A DNA stretch of 64,000 bases. Source: Chaetoderma sp. LZ-2023a (Eukaryota > Mollusca > Caudofoveata > Chaetodermatida > Chaetodermatidae). The stretch covers positions 136,614,508 to 136,678,507 of the forward strand of contig CM067374.1 in NCBI GenBank assembly GCA_034401795.1, written 5' to 3'. Under the pieces are notes generated by a model. That model saw nothing but the letters and a program-made list of their open reading frames with translations. It did not search any database and was not told the origin of the DNA. This document shows, in pieces, positions 23,767 to 35,872 of the stretch (the stretch's first letter is position 1; the number at the start of each line of letters is the position of its first letter). Both the position numbers and the translations under genes were made by a program.

Positions 23767-24748
23767 AAAGTTCAAAGTTCAAAGTTGCTTTATTTCATGG
23801 TTTTTTCTATACAATAAATATAATCTAAACAGGCAGTCCATCAAAGGCATGCCCTATTGAGTGATGGACTCCTTACACACATTACAAAACATTTATACAT
23901 TGACATATATACGACACACAAGACAGTGGCACAGTGACAGAATGCTGAAAAGCTACCTTGATATGAAAGTCCAGGACTATTTTGGTTTGTTTTGTGGAGT
24001 TCGGACATAAACTTTGATATATATGTCATATATACATATATTTAATACATATGTCTTCCATTAAGTGGTGGGTGGGTAGGGCTGTCCCTTCTTTGATGTT
24101 TACATAGATATATGGCACTATGTGCACAAACATAAAACACACGACATTCAAACACATAGTTATGGCATTAATATTTAAATACACTCATACATATTTACTT
24201 ACTTAATTAAACATATATTATACATATACTCCCTAATTACATCATTATCACATTTTATTTAAATTTAGTTTGGAGTGGTTTATTATTATATAGGACTTTT
24301 GTATGCTACTGAGGGTTGGGTGGGGGGGGGGGCAGGAAGAGCTCATCACTGTAATATAAAGTTGAGATAGTTCGAGTTTGTTAAGAATCGATAGATGCGT
24401 TGATCGTATGTGGGCTATTTAGGTGTAGTAGTAGTGAAAGTAAACTGTGAAGTATGTTTGTGTTTAGACTTCTTACTTCAATTATTAGGTTAGGTTAGTT
24501 TATCTATAGTGGTTGTGGTGGTGGTGGTGGTGGTGGTGGTGGAATGTCTTAGGCTTGTATTATTATTAATTAGCAGAGAATCTGTGACCATCAGGTATAA
24601 ATATATTAATTTAGTATTTGTCGATCATAGATTCCCTGGCAATCTTCTTAAAGGATTTCAGGTTTAATATGCTATCGCGTATTTTTGTACTGGTGCTGTT
24701 CCATGGTTTTGTGGCTGCCATTGTAATTCGTCGTTTTCCTATTTCTGT

Positions 24749-27700
24749 TCATGTAAATTGAGTGTGTACATTGTGTTTTGTCCTGGTGTTGTGTTTGTGG
24801 ATGTCGGTGCTTAGTGTGAAATTGGAGGCTATGGATTGTGGTAATGTATTGTGGTGAAACTCCTTTACAATGGTGTACATCTGTAGTTTGCCTATGTCCT
24901 TTAGTTTTAATAGCTTTTCTGACTTGAATACATTCTGGCCCTTTGCTGGTTTAGAAAAGAGTTTTAGTGCCTTTTTCTGTAGACTTTGTAGTTTTGTTAG
25001 GTTGCTTTTGTGTGTATTCGTCGAGATAGCGTTACAGTAGGTGAGATGCGGAAGAACAAGGGTGCAGTATAGAGATTTAATTGTAGCTGGTGTCATGTAA
25101 GGTTTTAGTCTTTGTATGACACCTATGCCTCTTGCCACCTTTGCTGTTACCATCTCGATTTGTTTAGCCCAGGTCAAATGTTTATCCAAATATACTCCCA
25201 AGAATTTGTCAAATAGGGCCTCCTCAATTTCTTTTTTGTTTATGTAGATTTCTGGAATTTCATCTTTTTTTAGCTTGAGATTTGTAAATAACATATAATT
25301 TGTTTTGTCAACATTCAACGATAATTTGTTTATTGAAAACCAGTCAGTAATTTCTTCCATTTCCTTATTTGTTTTCTATATAAGGTGTCTATGTTGTCAT
25401 CGCAGCAAAAAGCATTTGTGTCATCAGCGAACAGTATTAATGACATGTGCTTGCATATGTTAGGTAGATCATTCATGTAAAGAAGGAACAGCAATGGCCA
25501 AGAATAGATCCCTGAGGAACACCACAAGTTATTTCCTGTTTTCAGAGCATATCTCATTATATTGTACGCATTGTGTTCTTTTACTTAGGTAGTTCTGGAA
25601 CCAGGTGAGTGCACTGCCTCTTATACCATAATAGACAAGTTTTTCTAGTAAGATCTGGTGGTTGATAGTGTCGAAAGCTTTTGAAAGGCCCAAGAAGATG
25701 CCTATTATACTTTGGGGGTTTTCCAGTGATTCAGTAATTTTTTCTGTCATTTCGGCTATTGCATGCATTGTTGAATGTTTCTCATGAAATCCATATTGCG
25801 ATTTGTATAAAATGGACTTTTGTCCAGGTAATTTGTCAGTCGATTGTACATAAGGTGCTCTAGTAACTTGGAGAAAAGTGGAAGTATGGAGACTGGTCTA
25901 TAGTTTGAGAAGTTAGTAGAATCCTTGGCTTTATAAATTGGTGTAACACGTGCTATTTTTAGTTTTGATGGGAAAATACCTTGTGCTAGGGATAAGTTGC
26001 AAATGTGACTAAGTGGGATAAGGATATCCATAACACAGGTTTTATAAATGCGCCACTTAAAACCATCGATTCCGGCACTTTTTGCTGGGTTGAGTTTGTT
26101 TAGAACGTTAAAGATCTCTTCAGTGTTAGTAGGGTTAACGAAGAATGATGATTGATAGCTGCCTGTAAGGTAATCAGAAATTTTTTTCTTGGATGTTGAT
26201 TGGATTTTGGTTGAAAGTTCTGGTCCTATATTTACGAAATAATCATTGAATCCATTGGCAATTTCGAATTTATCGGTAATGACCTTATTCTTGTGAAGAA
26301 ATTGTGTCTGTTGTGCCGTATTGGTCTTGTTTAAAAGTGATTTAATGGTGTTCCATATCCCTTTTATGTCATTTTTAGACTGTTCAAATTTCTTGTGATA
26401 ATATGTTTTCTTAGCTGTTTTTATTATTTGATCTAATTTATTTCTATATTTTTTAAACTGAATTTCATTGTAGTTAGTTTGACACTTGATAAATGTTAAG
26501 TAGAGCTGATGTTTTGTATGACAGGCAGCTATTAATCCACTTGTAAGCCAAGGTTTAGTTGGGTTATGCTTATATTTTTTACTTTCTGATATTGGAAAGC
26601 TTTGTTAAAAAATAGTCGTGCAGATGTCATGAAATTTGTTGTAGGCATGCTCACAAGACTGAATGTCTGTTACTATGCTCCAATCGACCTCTGACATAGA
26701 TCTTTTGAATGTTTCAATGTTGACCTGACAGTAATCACTGCATTTAAATTTTTCCTGTTCGAATTGTTTCTGGTATGTTTGTTGTTTTTCTAGGAGAAGT
26801 ATAGGTAAATGATCTGAGATATCAGTTACAAAATTTCCGACATGAGTTTTACTGATATTGCAATTAATATTATTGCAGAATATGTTGTCAATGACGGTCG
26901 CCGTAGATTCTGTTATTCTAGTTGGTTTAGTTATTGTCGGATAGTAAAAGTAGGTATTTAATAAGTTAATGAAGTCTTTGGTATGACAACATTTCTGTTG
27001 CTGCAGATCAATATTGAAATCACCCATAAGGTAGGCTGTTGTATTTTCCTTTTGTATTGTATCCAGAATTCTGCTCAAAGCTTCAATGAATTGTTTGTTG
27101 TCACTGTCAGGAGGCCTGTAGATTGTACCAACAATTTCATTTCTACCTTTTTGAATCGGAATTTCGATAAATATTGTTTCAATGTATTCTTCCATCATGG
27201 AAAAGTTTTCACGCAAAATGAATTGAATATTGTCTTTTATGTACATGCCTACACCACCTCCACCATCCTTGTTAATTTTGTCAGATCTGTGCTTTTCGAT
27301 AAATGTATAGTTATTCTTGTTAACTAGAGTAGTAGGTGAGTTTACTTTTAGCCAAGTCTCTGTAATTCCAATAATTCCAAACTCATGTGCACTCATATCT
27401 AGGAAATTATTTAACTTGTCATTGTTCTTCAGTATCGATCGAGTGTTTGTGTGCATGAGTGAGAGTGCGATGCTTTCTTTACTATTTGTTATAAAGTCAT
27501 TAAATTGGCTTAGAAGCGTATAGTTACAAGTTTGTGGAGGTATGGATAGGTCAGTTCTAGCATCTTTTGAGTTGATGTCTCTATATATGCGGGTGTTAAG
27601 TTTGAAGGGATTTATAATTAGGTCTTGTATGTGCTCTATGTAGTTATATTCAACATGTGGATTCATGATTGCAAGTGTGTAGTCAGCATCATCATTAATG

Positions 27701-27930
27701 TCATTGAAAGGGAATAAAGATTTGTTGCAGTTTAGACACCACCATGGTTGGTCATCTAACTCAAGATGGAGATAATCAGAAGCAGTGAGTTTAGAACATC
27801 TTAAGTGAACCCACTCCGAACACAAGTCACATGATAAGGCTTTTGGATTAGTTCTATCAGGTCTCTTACAGGATGAGCAGGGGAATTTGGTTGGCATGGT
27901 GAGGATAGAAGAAGAAAAAAGCCGAAACAA
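24749..27930 (-). pseudogene. LINE ORF2: PHD finger, endonuclease, reverse transcriptase
   Basis: The N-terminus has a PHD-like zinc finger with C18, C21, C34, C37, H42, C45, C65 and C68. The APE endonuclease follows: SLMHTNTRSIL, IIGITETWLK (catalytic Glu), GTIYRPPDSD, YLMGDFNIDL (Asp/Asn) and VTDISDHLPILL (SDH). The first open frame ends at an in-frame TAA at 26605, but the same frame continues through NYRPVSILPLFSKLLEHL to about 25800. Frameshifts then lead to LSKAFDTINHQILLEKLVYY, LFADDTNAFC (catalytic ADD) and the C-terminal domain (FLGVYLDKHLTWAKQIEM). All catalytic boxes are visible; the damage is one stop and about three frameshifts. The PHD finger ahead of the endonuclease is the notable feature. 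Confidence 0.85.
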
Positions 27931-28381
27931 CTATGGTTGGAAAGAGTTTAGGGGAGGAAGATGCCAGAGATATTTTCCTTGTCTTGGCAAGATTATACAC
28001 GGCTTAGTTTCAATCAGGCAAAAATATTCTACGTTGCTGTTACATGTACACAACTGAAAATTGAAATGATGAGAGCTGATCATTGGTTGGGATAGGTAAT
28101 GATAATTAACCCTTTAAGCCATGAATTTGTTCAAGAAAATCTAAATTACTACAGAAGCTGCTGGTATGGGTGTCAAAGGGTTAATAATAATGACGAATAT
28201 TAATAATAGTGGTCTATGGTCATCTTAAAGTATCCATTAGTAGTCCGGTGGAGGTCATCTCTGAAAATCAGCAACTGAAACAGCTGAATGAACTAGTCGA
28301 GCCAGCGGTTACAGTGGCGGATTCCCAGGAATAACCTTCATGAACCCAGATGAGCAAGAAAATTAGATTGTTTACCATTTA

Positions 28382-29050
28382 CAGCCCAGTGAAGGGCATT
28401 TGGGAGGCCAATAGAATACTATTTTTGGAATTGTATCACTGGAATGCCTGGCTCGATTCTCGGGCAAGTCATTTCAGTGATACATCCACAAAAAACAGTC
28501 TTCCATTGGCCTTTAATTGGACATACATTCACAGAGCAAAATGACAATTTTTGTGACCGATGTTATTAAAAAAGTAAGTAAGCGTTTGGAATTAACTATT
28601 TTCAGCCCAGTGAAGGGCATTTGGGAGGCCAATAGAAGACTATTTTCGGAATTGTAACACTGGAATGCCTGGCTCGATTCTCGGGCAAGTCATTCCAGTG
28701 ATACATACTAAAAAAAACCAGTCTTCCCTTGGCCTTTAATTGGACATACATTAACAGAGCAAAATGACAATTTTTGTGACCGATGTTATTAAAAAGAAGT
28801 AAATAAGCAGTTGAGATTGACCATTTTCAGCCCACTGATGGGCATTTGGAAGGCCAATAGAAGACTACTCCTAGAATTGTATCACTGGAATGCCTGGCTC
28901 GATTCTCGGGCAAGTCATTCCCGTGATACATCCCCCAAAAAACAGTCTTCCCTTGGCCTTTAATTGGACATACATTAACAGAGCAAAATGACAATTTTCG
29001 TGACCGATGTTATTAAAAAAAGTAAATAAGAGGTTGGAATTTACCTATTT
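28382..29050. repeat. Three tandem units of 221-225 bp carrying family-1 palindromes
   Basis: CAGCCCA(G/C)TGA starts units at 28382, 28603 and 28828. Each contains CTGGAATGCCTGGCTCGATT with an inverted partner, and ends with GACCGATGTTATTAAAAA. Copy B of the larger duplication has only one such unit (about 30500-30720), so the triplication arose later or was lost there. Confidence 0.85.
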
Positions 29051-29232
29051 TATACAGTTGAAGTTTTTCACAATTATTCAAGTATGATGATTAGCAGCTG
29101 AAATAGCTGAGTAATCGCGATCGATTATTTAAGAATAATTGTGATTACTCGATTAATCAGTTTGGATACAAATTACCAAAACATAACAGCAAAAGGATAT
29201 TGATGGCGAAAGCTGTGACGGTGTTTAGGGAA

Positions 29233-29340
29233 AATCCATTCGCAAGCTGAGAGAAGACCATTCCCGAAAATGCATTACTGGAATGACCAGAGCCGGTCAT
29301 TCCAGTGATACACCTCCAATAAAAATCATCTCCTGGCCTG
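29233..29340. repeat. Palindromic repeat, family 1
   Basis: The segment shows GAGAGAAGACCATTCCCGAAAA, then ACTGGAATGACC and GGTCATTCCAGTGATACA. Its counterpart in copy B is at 31196-31315. Confidence 0.75.
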
Positions 29341-30161
29341 CAAGTGGACACACATTTATTGATCAAAATGTCCACGATTGGTGTCGGCAAAGAAATGGGA
29401 GACAATATTTTTGCAAGGAGAAGGGTAGATAGAATAAATCAGGGAACAGGAAGGTTAAACAAGTTCATCTTACATTCGCAAGCGTGACATTAGATTTTAA
29501 AGCAAGTTTAAAATAGCACACATATTACCTGAGTAACACATTACAAACTACAATAATTAGCCAAAAATCAAATAGAAAGCAAATAATTAAAAAGATAAAT
29601 AAATTTAAGAAAAAATAGAAACGATGACGGGAAATGTGACATCAGGTTTTGACAAATATATGAAACAACACACATATAATGTACACTAGAAATGACAATA
29701 GGATGGCATGTATGTGGCCTGAGTAAAAAATGGTGGGCAACAAAACAAAATAAGCTTAGATTTTAGAGTAAGAGCAGACATCAGGATAAACAAAGTGCAG
29801 AATAAGCTGGAGGGTTACAAACACCTCCAAAAATGGTGGGCAACAAAACAAAATAAACTTAGGTTTTAGAGCAAAAGCAGACATCAAAATAAGTTGGAGG
29901 TTTACACAGACACTTGATGGCACAGTGTGAATAACATTTAGAATACCTTCAGTGGTAGGTCTATCAGCTATTAGGCCTTTGTGCCAACCTCATGTCATTA
30001 TATCTGGGGACTGTGCTGTTATCTGGAGAGTGAAAGAATAAACACCATATACATATACATGTAGATTCAGCAGAGTTGATATTTTCTGACTTTCGGCCAG
30101 CAGCTGTTATTATTTTTTTTTTGCTACTTTCTCCAGATCATCTACAGTAGCAATAAGTCAA

Positions 30162-30285
30162 TTTGCAGACCATCCGAAGACCATTTCAGAAAATTTACCA
30201 CCGGAATGACTGGCTCAGTTATTGAGTCAGTCATTCCAGCTGTAAACGTCCAAAAATAGTCCTATCCTGGTTCGCAAGTGGGCAT
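30162..30285. repeat. Palindromic repeat, family 1
   Basis: CCGGAATGACTGGCTCAG and CTGAGTCAGTCATTCCAG (the latter with a mismatch) flank a short loop. The repeat sits exactly at the junction between copies A and B of the duplication. Confidence 0.8.
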
Positions 30286-30529
30286 GTAAAGGAGCCACTG
30301 ATATGAGTATTAAGTGGTTAATAATAATGACGAATGCTAATTATCGTGGTCTATGGTCATCTTAGTGTCAATTAGCAGCCCAGTGGAGGTCACCTATAGA
30401 AATCCACATCTGAAATAGCTGGTTCAGCTAATCGAGCCAGCCATTACAGTGGCAGATCACCAGGAATAACCCTCTTCTAGACCGCAAATGAGCAAGAAAT
30501 TGGATTGTTTACTCTGTAAGCGAGGGTCA

Positions 30530-30650
30530 TTGGCAGACCAATAGAGGACTATTCTTGGAACCCTATCACTGGAATGCCTGGCTTGTTTCTCGAGCCAGTC
30601 ATTCCAGTGATACATCTCCAAGAATAGTCCTCCCTCGGCCCTCAAATGGA
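30530..30650. repeat. Palindromic repeat, family 1
   Basis: CTGGAATGCCTGGCTTGTTT is followed by CGAGCCAGTCATTCCAGTGA within a longer inverted repeat AGGACTATTCTTGGA...TCCAAGAATAGTCCT. Confidence 0.85.
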
Positions 30651-31195
30651 CATACATTCAGAGCAAAATAACAATTTTCATGACCGATATTATTAAAAAA
30701 ATTAATTAAGACGTAGGAATTGACTTATTTTATGCAGTGGAAATTTTCCATGATTATTCGATTATATAATTTTTTGTCACGTAATCATGCAAGTCTACTA
30801 GCAAGTGTTTTTTTGCGATATAGCGATACTATAGATAAGCTTCATTACTATGTATGGTATTACTTAACTATTTATTGGTTGGACCGGCCAAAGACAGCCT
30901 CTATGGCGCTCTTGGACAATATCCATTTGACGCACAAGGAAGGCCACCACTTATGATTGTGGAAATAGTTGAAATAGCTGGCTCGGGTAATCGAGCCAGA
31001 CACTCCAGTACATTGGGTAGTTCATCGAGAGTGAATTCTGGGCTTGTCATTGTGTGATTATTGTTTTGGGTAATCACGATCGATAATTTAAGAATAATCG
31101 AGATTGCTCGATTAATCAGTTTGGGTACAAGTTGCCATGGTATAAGAGTAGAGGATGTCAATGGCGAAAGCTGTAACGGTGTTTAAAGACGTCCA

Positions 31196-31315
31196 ATTTG
31201 CAGGCTAAGAGAAGACCATTCCATGAAAATGTACCACTGGAATGCCCGGCTCGATTCTCGAGCCAGTCATTCCAGCAATACATTGTCAAAGATAATCCTC
31301 TCCCGGCCTGCAAAT
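31196..31315. repeat. Palindromic repeat, family 1 (best-preserved core)
   Basis: CTGGAATGCCCGGCTCGATT and CTCGAGCCAGTCATTCCAG form an almost perfect stem with a very short loop. Confidence 0.85.
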
Positions 31316-32094
31316 GGACACACATTCCCAGGACAAAATGTCCACGCTTGGTGTCGGCAGAGAAATGGGAGACAATATTTCAGCTAGGAGCAGGGTAGAT
31401 AAAATAAATCAGGGAGCAGGAAGAATTGACAAGTTCATCCTACATTCACAAGTGTGACATCAGATTTTAAAACAAATTTAAAATAGCACATATTACCTGA
31501 GTATCACATTACAAAGGACAATAATTAGGCAAAAATCATACAGGGAGCAAAATAAAAATAAAACATAACTAAAGGATAAAAAATAGAAATAGAAAATATT
31601 TGAGCATATATATGAAACAACACACATAGTGTACACCAGAGATGACAATAGGCTGGCAGGTACATGTAGTGGCTTGAGCAAAAAATAGTGGGCAACAAAT
31701 CGAAGTAAGCTTAGGTCTTAGAGTAAATGCAGACATCAGAATAAGCAAAGCACAGAATAAGCTGGAGGGTAACACAAACCTCCAAAAAGTAGTGAGCAAC
31801 AAAACAAAAATAAGCTTAAATTTAGAGCAAAAGCAGGCATCCAAATAAGCAAAGCATAGGATAAGCTGGTGGTTTGCACAGGCACTTGATGCAACAGTTT
31901 GAACAACAATTAGGATACCTTCATTGTTTGGTCTATCAACTATCTAGCCTTTGTGCCAACCTCATGTCATATTGCCACTATATCTGAGGGCTGTGCTGTT
32001 ATCTGTAAAGTGAAAGAGTAAATAGCATATATTACATATAGATTCAGTAGAGTTTATATTCTAATTTATGGTAATGACCAAGAGCTGTTAATTT

Positions 32095-32874
32095 TCATCT
32101 TAGTTTCTCTAGATCATTTATAGTAGTGATAAGTGATTTTTTGTTGCTCTTTGTTATGTAGAAAACCTGCCCATCAAGTGACCATGAGGACTGGACTTCT
32201 GCGTGTTGTTGCGTTTGCTTTAGCAGTTCAAGTCTCCGCTTGGTAAGGCTCTCAGTGATGACAAAGTTGGATCCTTTCAGTCGCCTTTTGTGGATAAATA
32301 TCTGGTGCCTTACATTGTAGGATGAGAGTCTGAAAATTATAGGCCTAGCTATGGGGCATCCTTGTGGTGTGGCATTTAGTTGACTGGTGCGCTTTGGGCC
32401 AATTCTATGGCTTCGACAGATGTTGTGTGGCTCAAGCTTTATACCGAGTTTCTCATTGAGTACATTTATTATAATACTGTCTGTTGCTTCATCATGTGTC
32501 TCATGAACTCCATGCAGCAGGAGACAGTCCCTTCGATTATATTGTTCGTGTTCATCGAGAATTGACTTTGTTTTATTGTTTTCCTCATTCAACCTTTTGT
32601 TCTCAGCCTTGATAGTTGCCAGCTCATCTTTAACTGCTTTCATTTTAGTATCCATGTCAATCTGTACTCCTTCGTATAGTTTTTGTTGCACCGAGTTTAC
32701 AAGTATCTCACTGGCTGTTATGGATTGAGCAAGTCTGTGAATAAGTGTTTTGTCTTTTGGGTCAGCAAGTTTTTCTAATATCGATTTTGTGACATAGTCC
32801 ACAATGATGTCTAATAGTTCGCTATTGTCTATTAAGGCATCGTGTATCCTACTTTTCAGTACCTTGGCATCCAC
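32095..32874 (-). CDS. LINE ORF1 protein (coiled coil plus RNA-binding-like domain)
   Basis: This intact ORF of 259 aa starts MDAKVLKSRIHDALIDNS. A probable coiled coil lies near residues 80-115 (DMDTKMKAVKDELATIKAEN and the following charged stretch). It is followed by YNRRDCLLLHGVHE, ICRSHRIGPKR, RPIIFRLSSYNVRHQIF and LTKRRLELLKQTQQHAEVQ, the layout of Transposase_22/L1-type ORF1 proteins that also occur in invertebrate CR1/L2 elements. In the family it binds element RNA in the ribonucleoprotein. It lies upstream of ORF2 of the same element, now 4.2 kb away because of the duplicated spacer. I see no frameshift in it. Confidence 0.8.
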   Translation of the reverse strand: MDAKVLKSRIHDALIDNSELLDIIVDYVTKSILEKLADPKDKTLIHRLAQSITASEILVNSVQQKLYEGVQIDMDTKMKAVKDELATIKAENKRLNEENNKTKSILDEHEQYNRRDCLLLHGVHETHDEATDSIIINVLNEKLGIKLEPHNICRSHRIGPKRTSQLNATPQGCPIARPIIFRLSSYNVRHQIFIHKRRLKGSNFVITESLTKRRLELLKQTQQHAEVQSSWSLDGQVFYITKSNKKSLITTINDLEKLR

Positions 32875-33195
32875 TGGTAAGTCATCATGTTCATCATCGA
32901 TGTTAGATTGATGACCATTTGCTTCGCTTTGCCTACTGCTGCCATTGCTCCCTTTGGTCCAGATATCGATCCCGCTCTTTTCTTTTTGTCACCAGTTTTC
33001 GTATCGCTCATTATGCACTATGTTTAATGTCCTGTCTCTTGCTTGTTGAATTTAAATGTGCTAATAGTTTTAGAATGTTATTTAATTCATATAATCATCT
33101 CACTTACACAGAATTGCCAAATTGATAGTATTATTTATAAAATTATAGCCAAGTGAAAGACACAAAAAAATAATCTCAGGCAGCCATTTTTCTTC

Positions 33196-33560
33196 TTACA
33201 AACCTTACAACCTCTTCAGTGTTGACCACATCTGTATATAACTACATGCAACCAGGCCAGGTGGGCGCGTCCTACCAGACTCACCAACATTTAGCACACT
33301 TGTATATAGCCAAAGCACACCCAAGCAAGGTAGAGGAACATGTCTCACCAGCATCTGTACATCTTGTATATACCTCTGTACATCCAACCTGAATAGGTGG
33401 GCATGTCCTACCAACCTGTTTTACCAATTACCAACCTATGTACATATGTAAATTGTACATCCACTATACGCATATGCGCAACAATACGTAATTAAGTTGA
33501 GATCGGCAATGGGCCTTACTAGGGCCTCCAACGTCGCAACAGATGATGATGATGATAATA
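33196..33560 (+). repeat. CR1 3' UTR minisatellite, right part, and 3' end
   Basis: The units with CCAGGCCAGGTGGGC and GGTGGGCATGTCCTACCAACC continue the array at 23430-23766. The terminus reads GGCAATGGGCCTTACTAGGG and then (GAT)n at about 33541-33557, a simple-repeat 3' tail as in CR1-group elements. This is the end of the CR1 that starts at 19.5 kb. Confidence 0.7.
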
Positions 33561-35755
33561 TCAGTATAAAGAACTCTTCTCTCTGTCACCACCCCAGAGC
33601 GCTGCTGTGGGCGTAGTTGTCTCTTCAACACTAAACGCTCCACTGATAGTGGATGTTCAGGTCCAGTTTTTACCACATGGCATCTATTTTTAGATTGATA
33701 CGTGGCAGTTACCCGCCACGGTCTTCATAGGACAGGAGGAATATACTGACAAGAAGAAGAAAAAAGTTTCAATAATATAGTTTAAACACATTAAATGGAA
33801 TAAAATATGTTTTCAAAGTTGGCGACATTTTAATAAGTGGTATTACTGATTTCTATGTCTTTTTTGTTAAAAAAAAAAAAGGAGCGGTAAAACTAAATAA
33901 CAGAAATAATATAAAGTTACCAGTTTTCGTGGTTATAAATAATCAATAATGATAAGATAAGATAAGATTGATTAGCAGAACGCAGGCTAAAAAGCCTCTA
34001 TGTTCCGTTTTGTGTTAGAATGCTATAGAGTTAGGCTGCTATGATAGTTAAATCTTAGTTCTTGGTTTGCCCAGAATTAATCATAATGTCTTAGACACCA
34101 AACATCCCACATAATATTATATATGATTATTAAATTTTATATGCTTCCGTGACGTCATGTGCCTGTATGTTGAACAGCGTTTGTCAATGTGTTTGTATCA
34201 TTATGTACTCTGTATTAGTGTTGGGAATTGTTACTATTTTTGTGATCGATGATTGGTTTCATATACTAACCAATGATCTATAACAGTATAAGCTATCTCG
34301 GAGTTCTGAATGCGCATGTGCAGCAAACGTCGGGTCAAAGGTCAAAGCACATAAACAAACCACTTTGTGTGCCTTCGCTTAGTAATAATCACATAGCTTT
34401 TACAGCGTTTTCAGCTAAATAAACTTTTTACAAACATCTCGCTTCATAAAGATAATATTCTTACGTAATAATCACTGCATATTATGTTTATAAAAGAAAT
34501 TTCATATGGCTAACACAAATCGCACGAAATACCCTATTTTCGTATATGCCCTATATGGTTAGCCTATCTGTAGTACTGCTATGTTTAATTCCAGCGACTG
34601 TCGCCGGGTATTATATAATTTTTTTTATCTCATACCCATATTGATTAAACCCTACAAAATCAACAGTTTGTAACTATTATTTTGTATCTATATAATTAGC
34701 AGCCTCGGCGGTTAGCGCGTCGACACTCCCCCCCCTCCTCCCCCAACACGCAGACCCCTCCCCCCCCCAAATAGCCACGGCCGGGCTGTCAAGAACGTAA
34801 ATATTTGTTATTAAATCTTTAAAGAAAACTCATGTTTGGCTGTATGTTTTAACCCATTTCCCCCCAATAGCAGTTAGCTGCTATAACCTTTTGGAAATTT
34901 ATATCACATATCATATATAGCGCCGACATTGGGGGGGGGGGGGGGGGTTGATGGCGCTAAACTATATGACCAAAACCTAATGGGCACTACGGAGAATACA
35001 CTGAGAGAGAAAATCTGAAGGGTTGCTAGCACTCCACCCCTCCCCTATGCCTATGTATATGGCAAGCATCTCGAAAATTTAAAAGCCAACTTGTCCTTGT
35101 ATGGTATCTGTGTTAAATCCAATAAACGAACTTGTAAGGTTCTGAAAACAAGTATTTTTTTTTTAATTTACGTTCGTGATACCCACCCACCCCACACAGA
35201 CTATACCCCCTCCAACAATGGCAATCCGGTGATTTTTTTGGTTTGAAAAATCCAAATTTGTAAACAAAATTAGGGTGAATTATGGTATGTTGTGGTGTAC
35301 TGTTTTAATTTTACTTTAAGAGCAACCCTATGTCTAAACTTTACAATTAAAGTATTAGAAGGATTCTCAGATCGAGCTTAATCTTCAACGATTTCCATTT
35401 GGAAGATCTAACTCACACCCTCCTGACGCTGCCTTCTGCCACACTGTCAATCAAATAATTTGTCAGACCAATGCGATTACTGATCACCCATGTACCTAAA
35501 CAATCTAGCAACCAAAGGATCAACAAGTCAGCCACTCTAGAGCAATCAGAATAATTATTCAGTCAATCAATGATTAAAGAATAAAGAAATGAATGAATCA
35601 ATAGTTTGATTCAATTCCATTCGATTACAGCCAGCCATGCGATCGTTCGGCCAGTCAATTAGGTATATATACGCACAATTGCAGTGGCGTCGTGTATGGG
35701 GCGGTTTGGGCTACCAAGTAACCTAAATGCATGAGTGAGTGATCGACTAACCAAT
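33561..35755. other. Spacer with homopolymer runs
   Basis: No gene is seen. There are A runs (about 33870), C-rich runs (34726-34769) and a G run of about 17 (about 34931). A short (GATAA)n stretch at about 33951-33970, followed by TTAGCAGAACGCAGGC, may be the 3' end of another minus-strand LINE; the evidence is weak. Confidence 0.4.
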
Positions 35756-35762
35756 AGAGTAC

Positions 35763-35872
35763 ATGACTGGCTGGCCCGCCGACCGACTGACTCACAGACC
35801 GACCAGCTCACAGACCGACCGACTCACAGACCGACCGACTCACAAACCGACTGACTCAAATAGTTACGCTTG
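35763..35872. repeat. Degenerate tandem repeat, unit GACCGACTCACA
   Basis: Seven or so copies of GACCGACTCACA-like 12-mers, with some units shortened to 4-8 bases. Confidence 0.8.

Larger units (their letters stand above)
28143..30166. repeat. Copy A of a duplication of about 2 kb
   Basis: The order of sequence blocks repeats at 30270-32130: TTAATAATAATGACGAAT, GGTCTATGGTCATCTT, the hairpin repeats, GGCGAAAGCTGT, GTGTCGGCA, the paired GGTGGGCAACAAAAC units and CTGTGCTGTTATCTG. The right end (about 30131-30166) is a diverged copy of the last codons of the LINE ORF1 found at 32095-32130, so the duplication took in the ORF1 tail plus the adjoining spacer. Confidence 0.8.
30270..32130. repeat. 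Copy B of a duplication of about 2 kb
   Basis: Same block order as 28143-30166, with clear divergence, so the event is not recent. Its right end is the true C-terminus of the LINE ORF1. Confidence 0.8.
23767..33195 (-). mobile_element. L2/CR1-group LINE inserted in the CR1 3' UTR
   Basis: On the minus strand the element reads 5' end (about 33195), ORF1 (32874-32095), a repeat-filled spacer, ORF2 (27930-24749) and a 3' UTR ending in the short direct repeat TTTGAAC x3 at about 23767-23790, a typical 3' tail for this group. Outside it, CR1 minisatellite sequence is found on both sides in register. A 5'-truncated second copy of the same 3' end lies at 38200-38480. ORF2 has several breaks, so the copy is inactive. 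Without the internal duplication at 28-32 kb it would be about 2 kb shorter. Confidence 0.8.

Noticed and set aside
28143-32130. Regularly spaced palindromes considered as a CRISPR-like array
   Set aside because: The spacing is irregular, the repeats are diverged inverted repeats of a dispersed family, and the context is eukaryotic.
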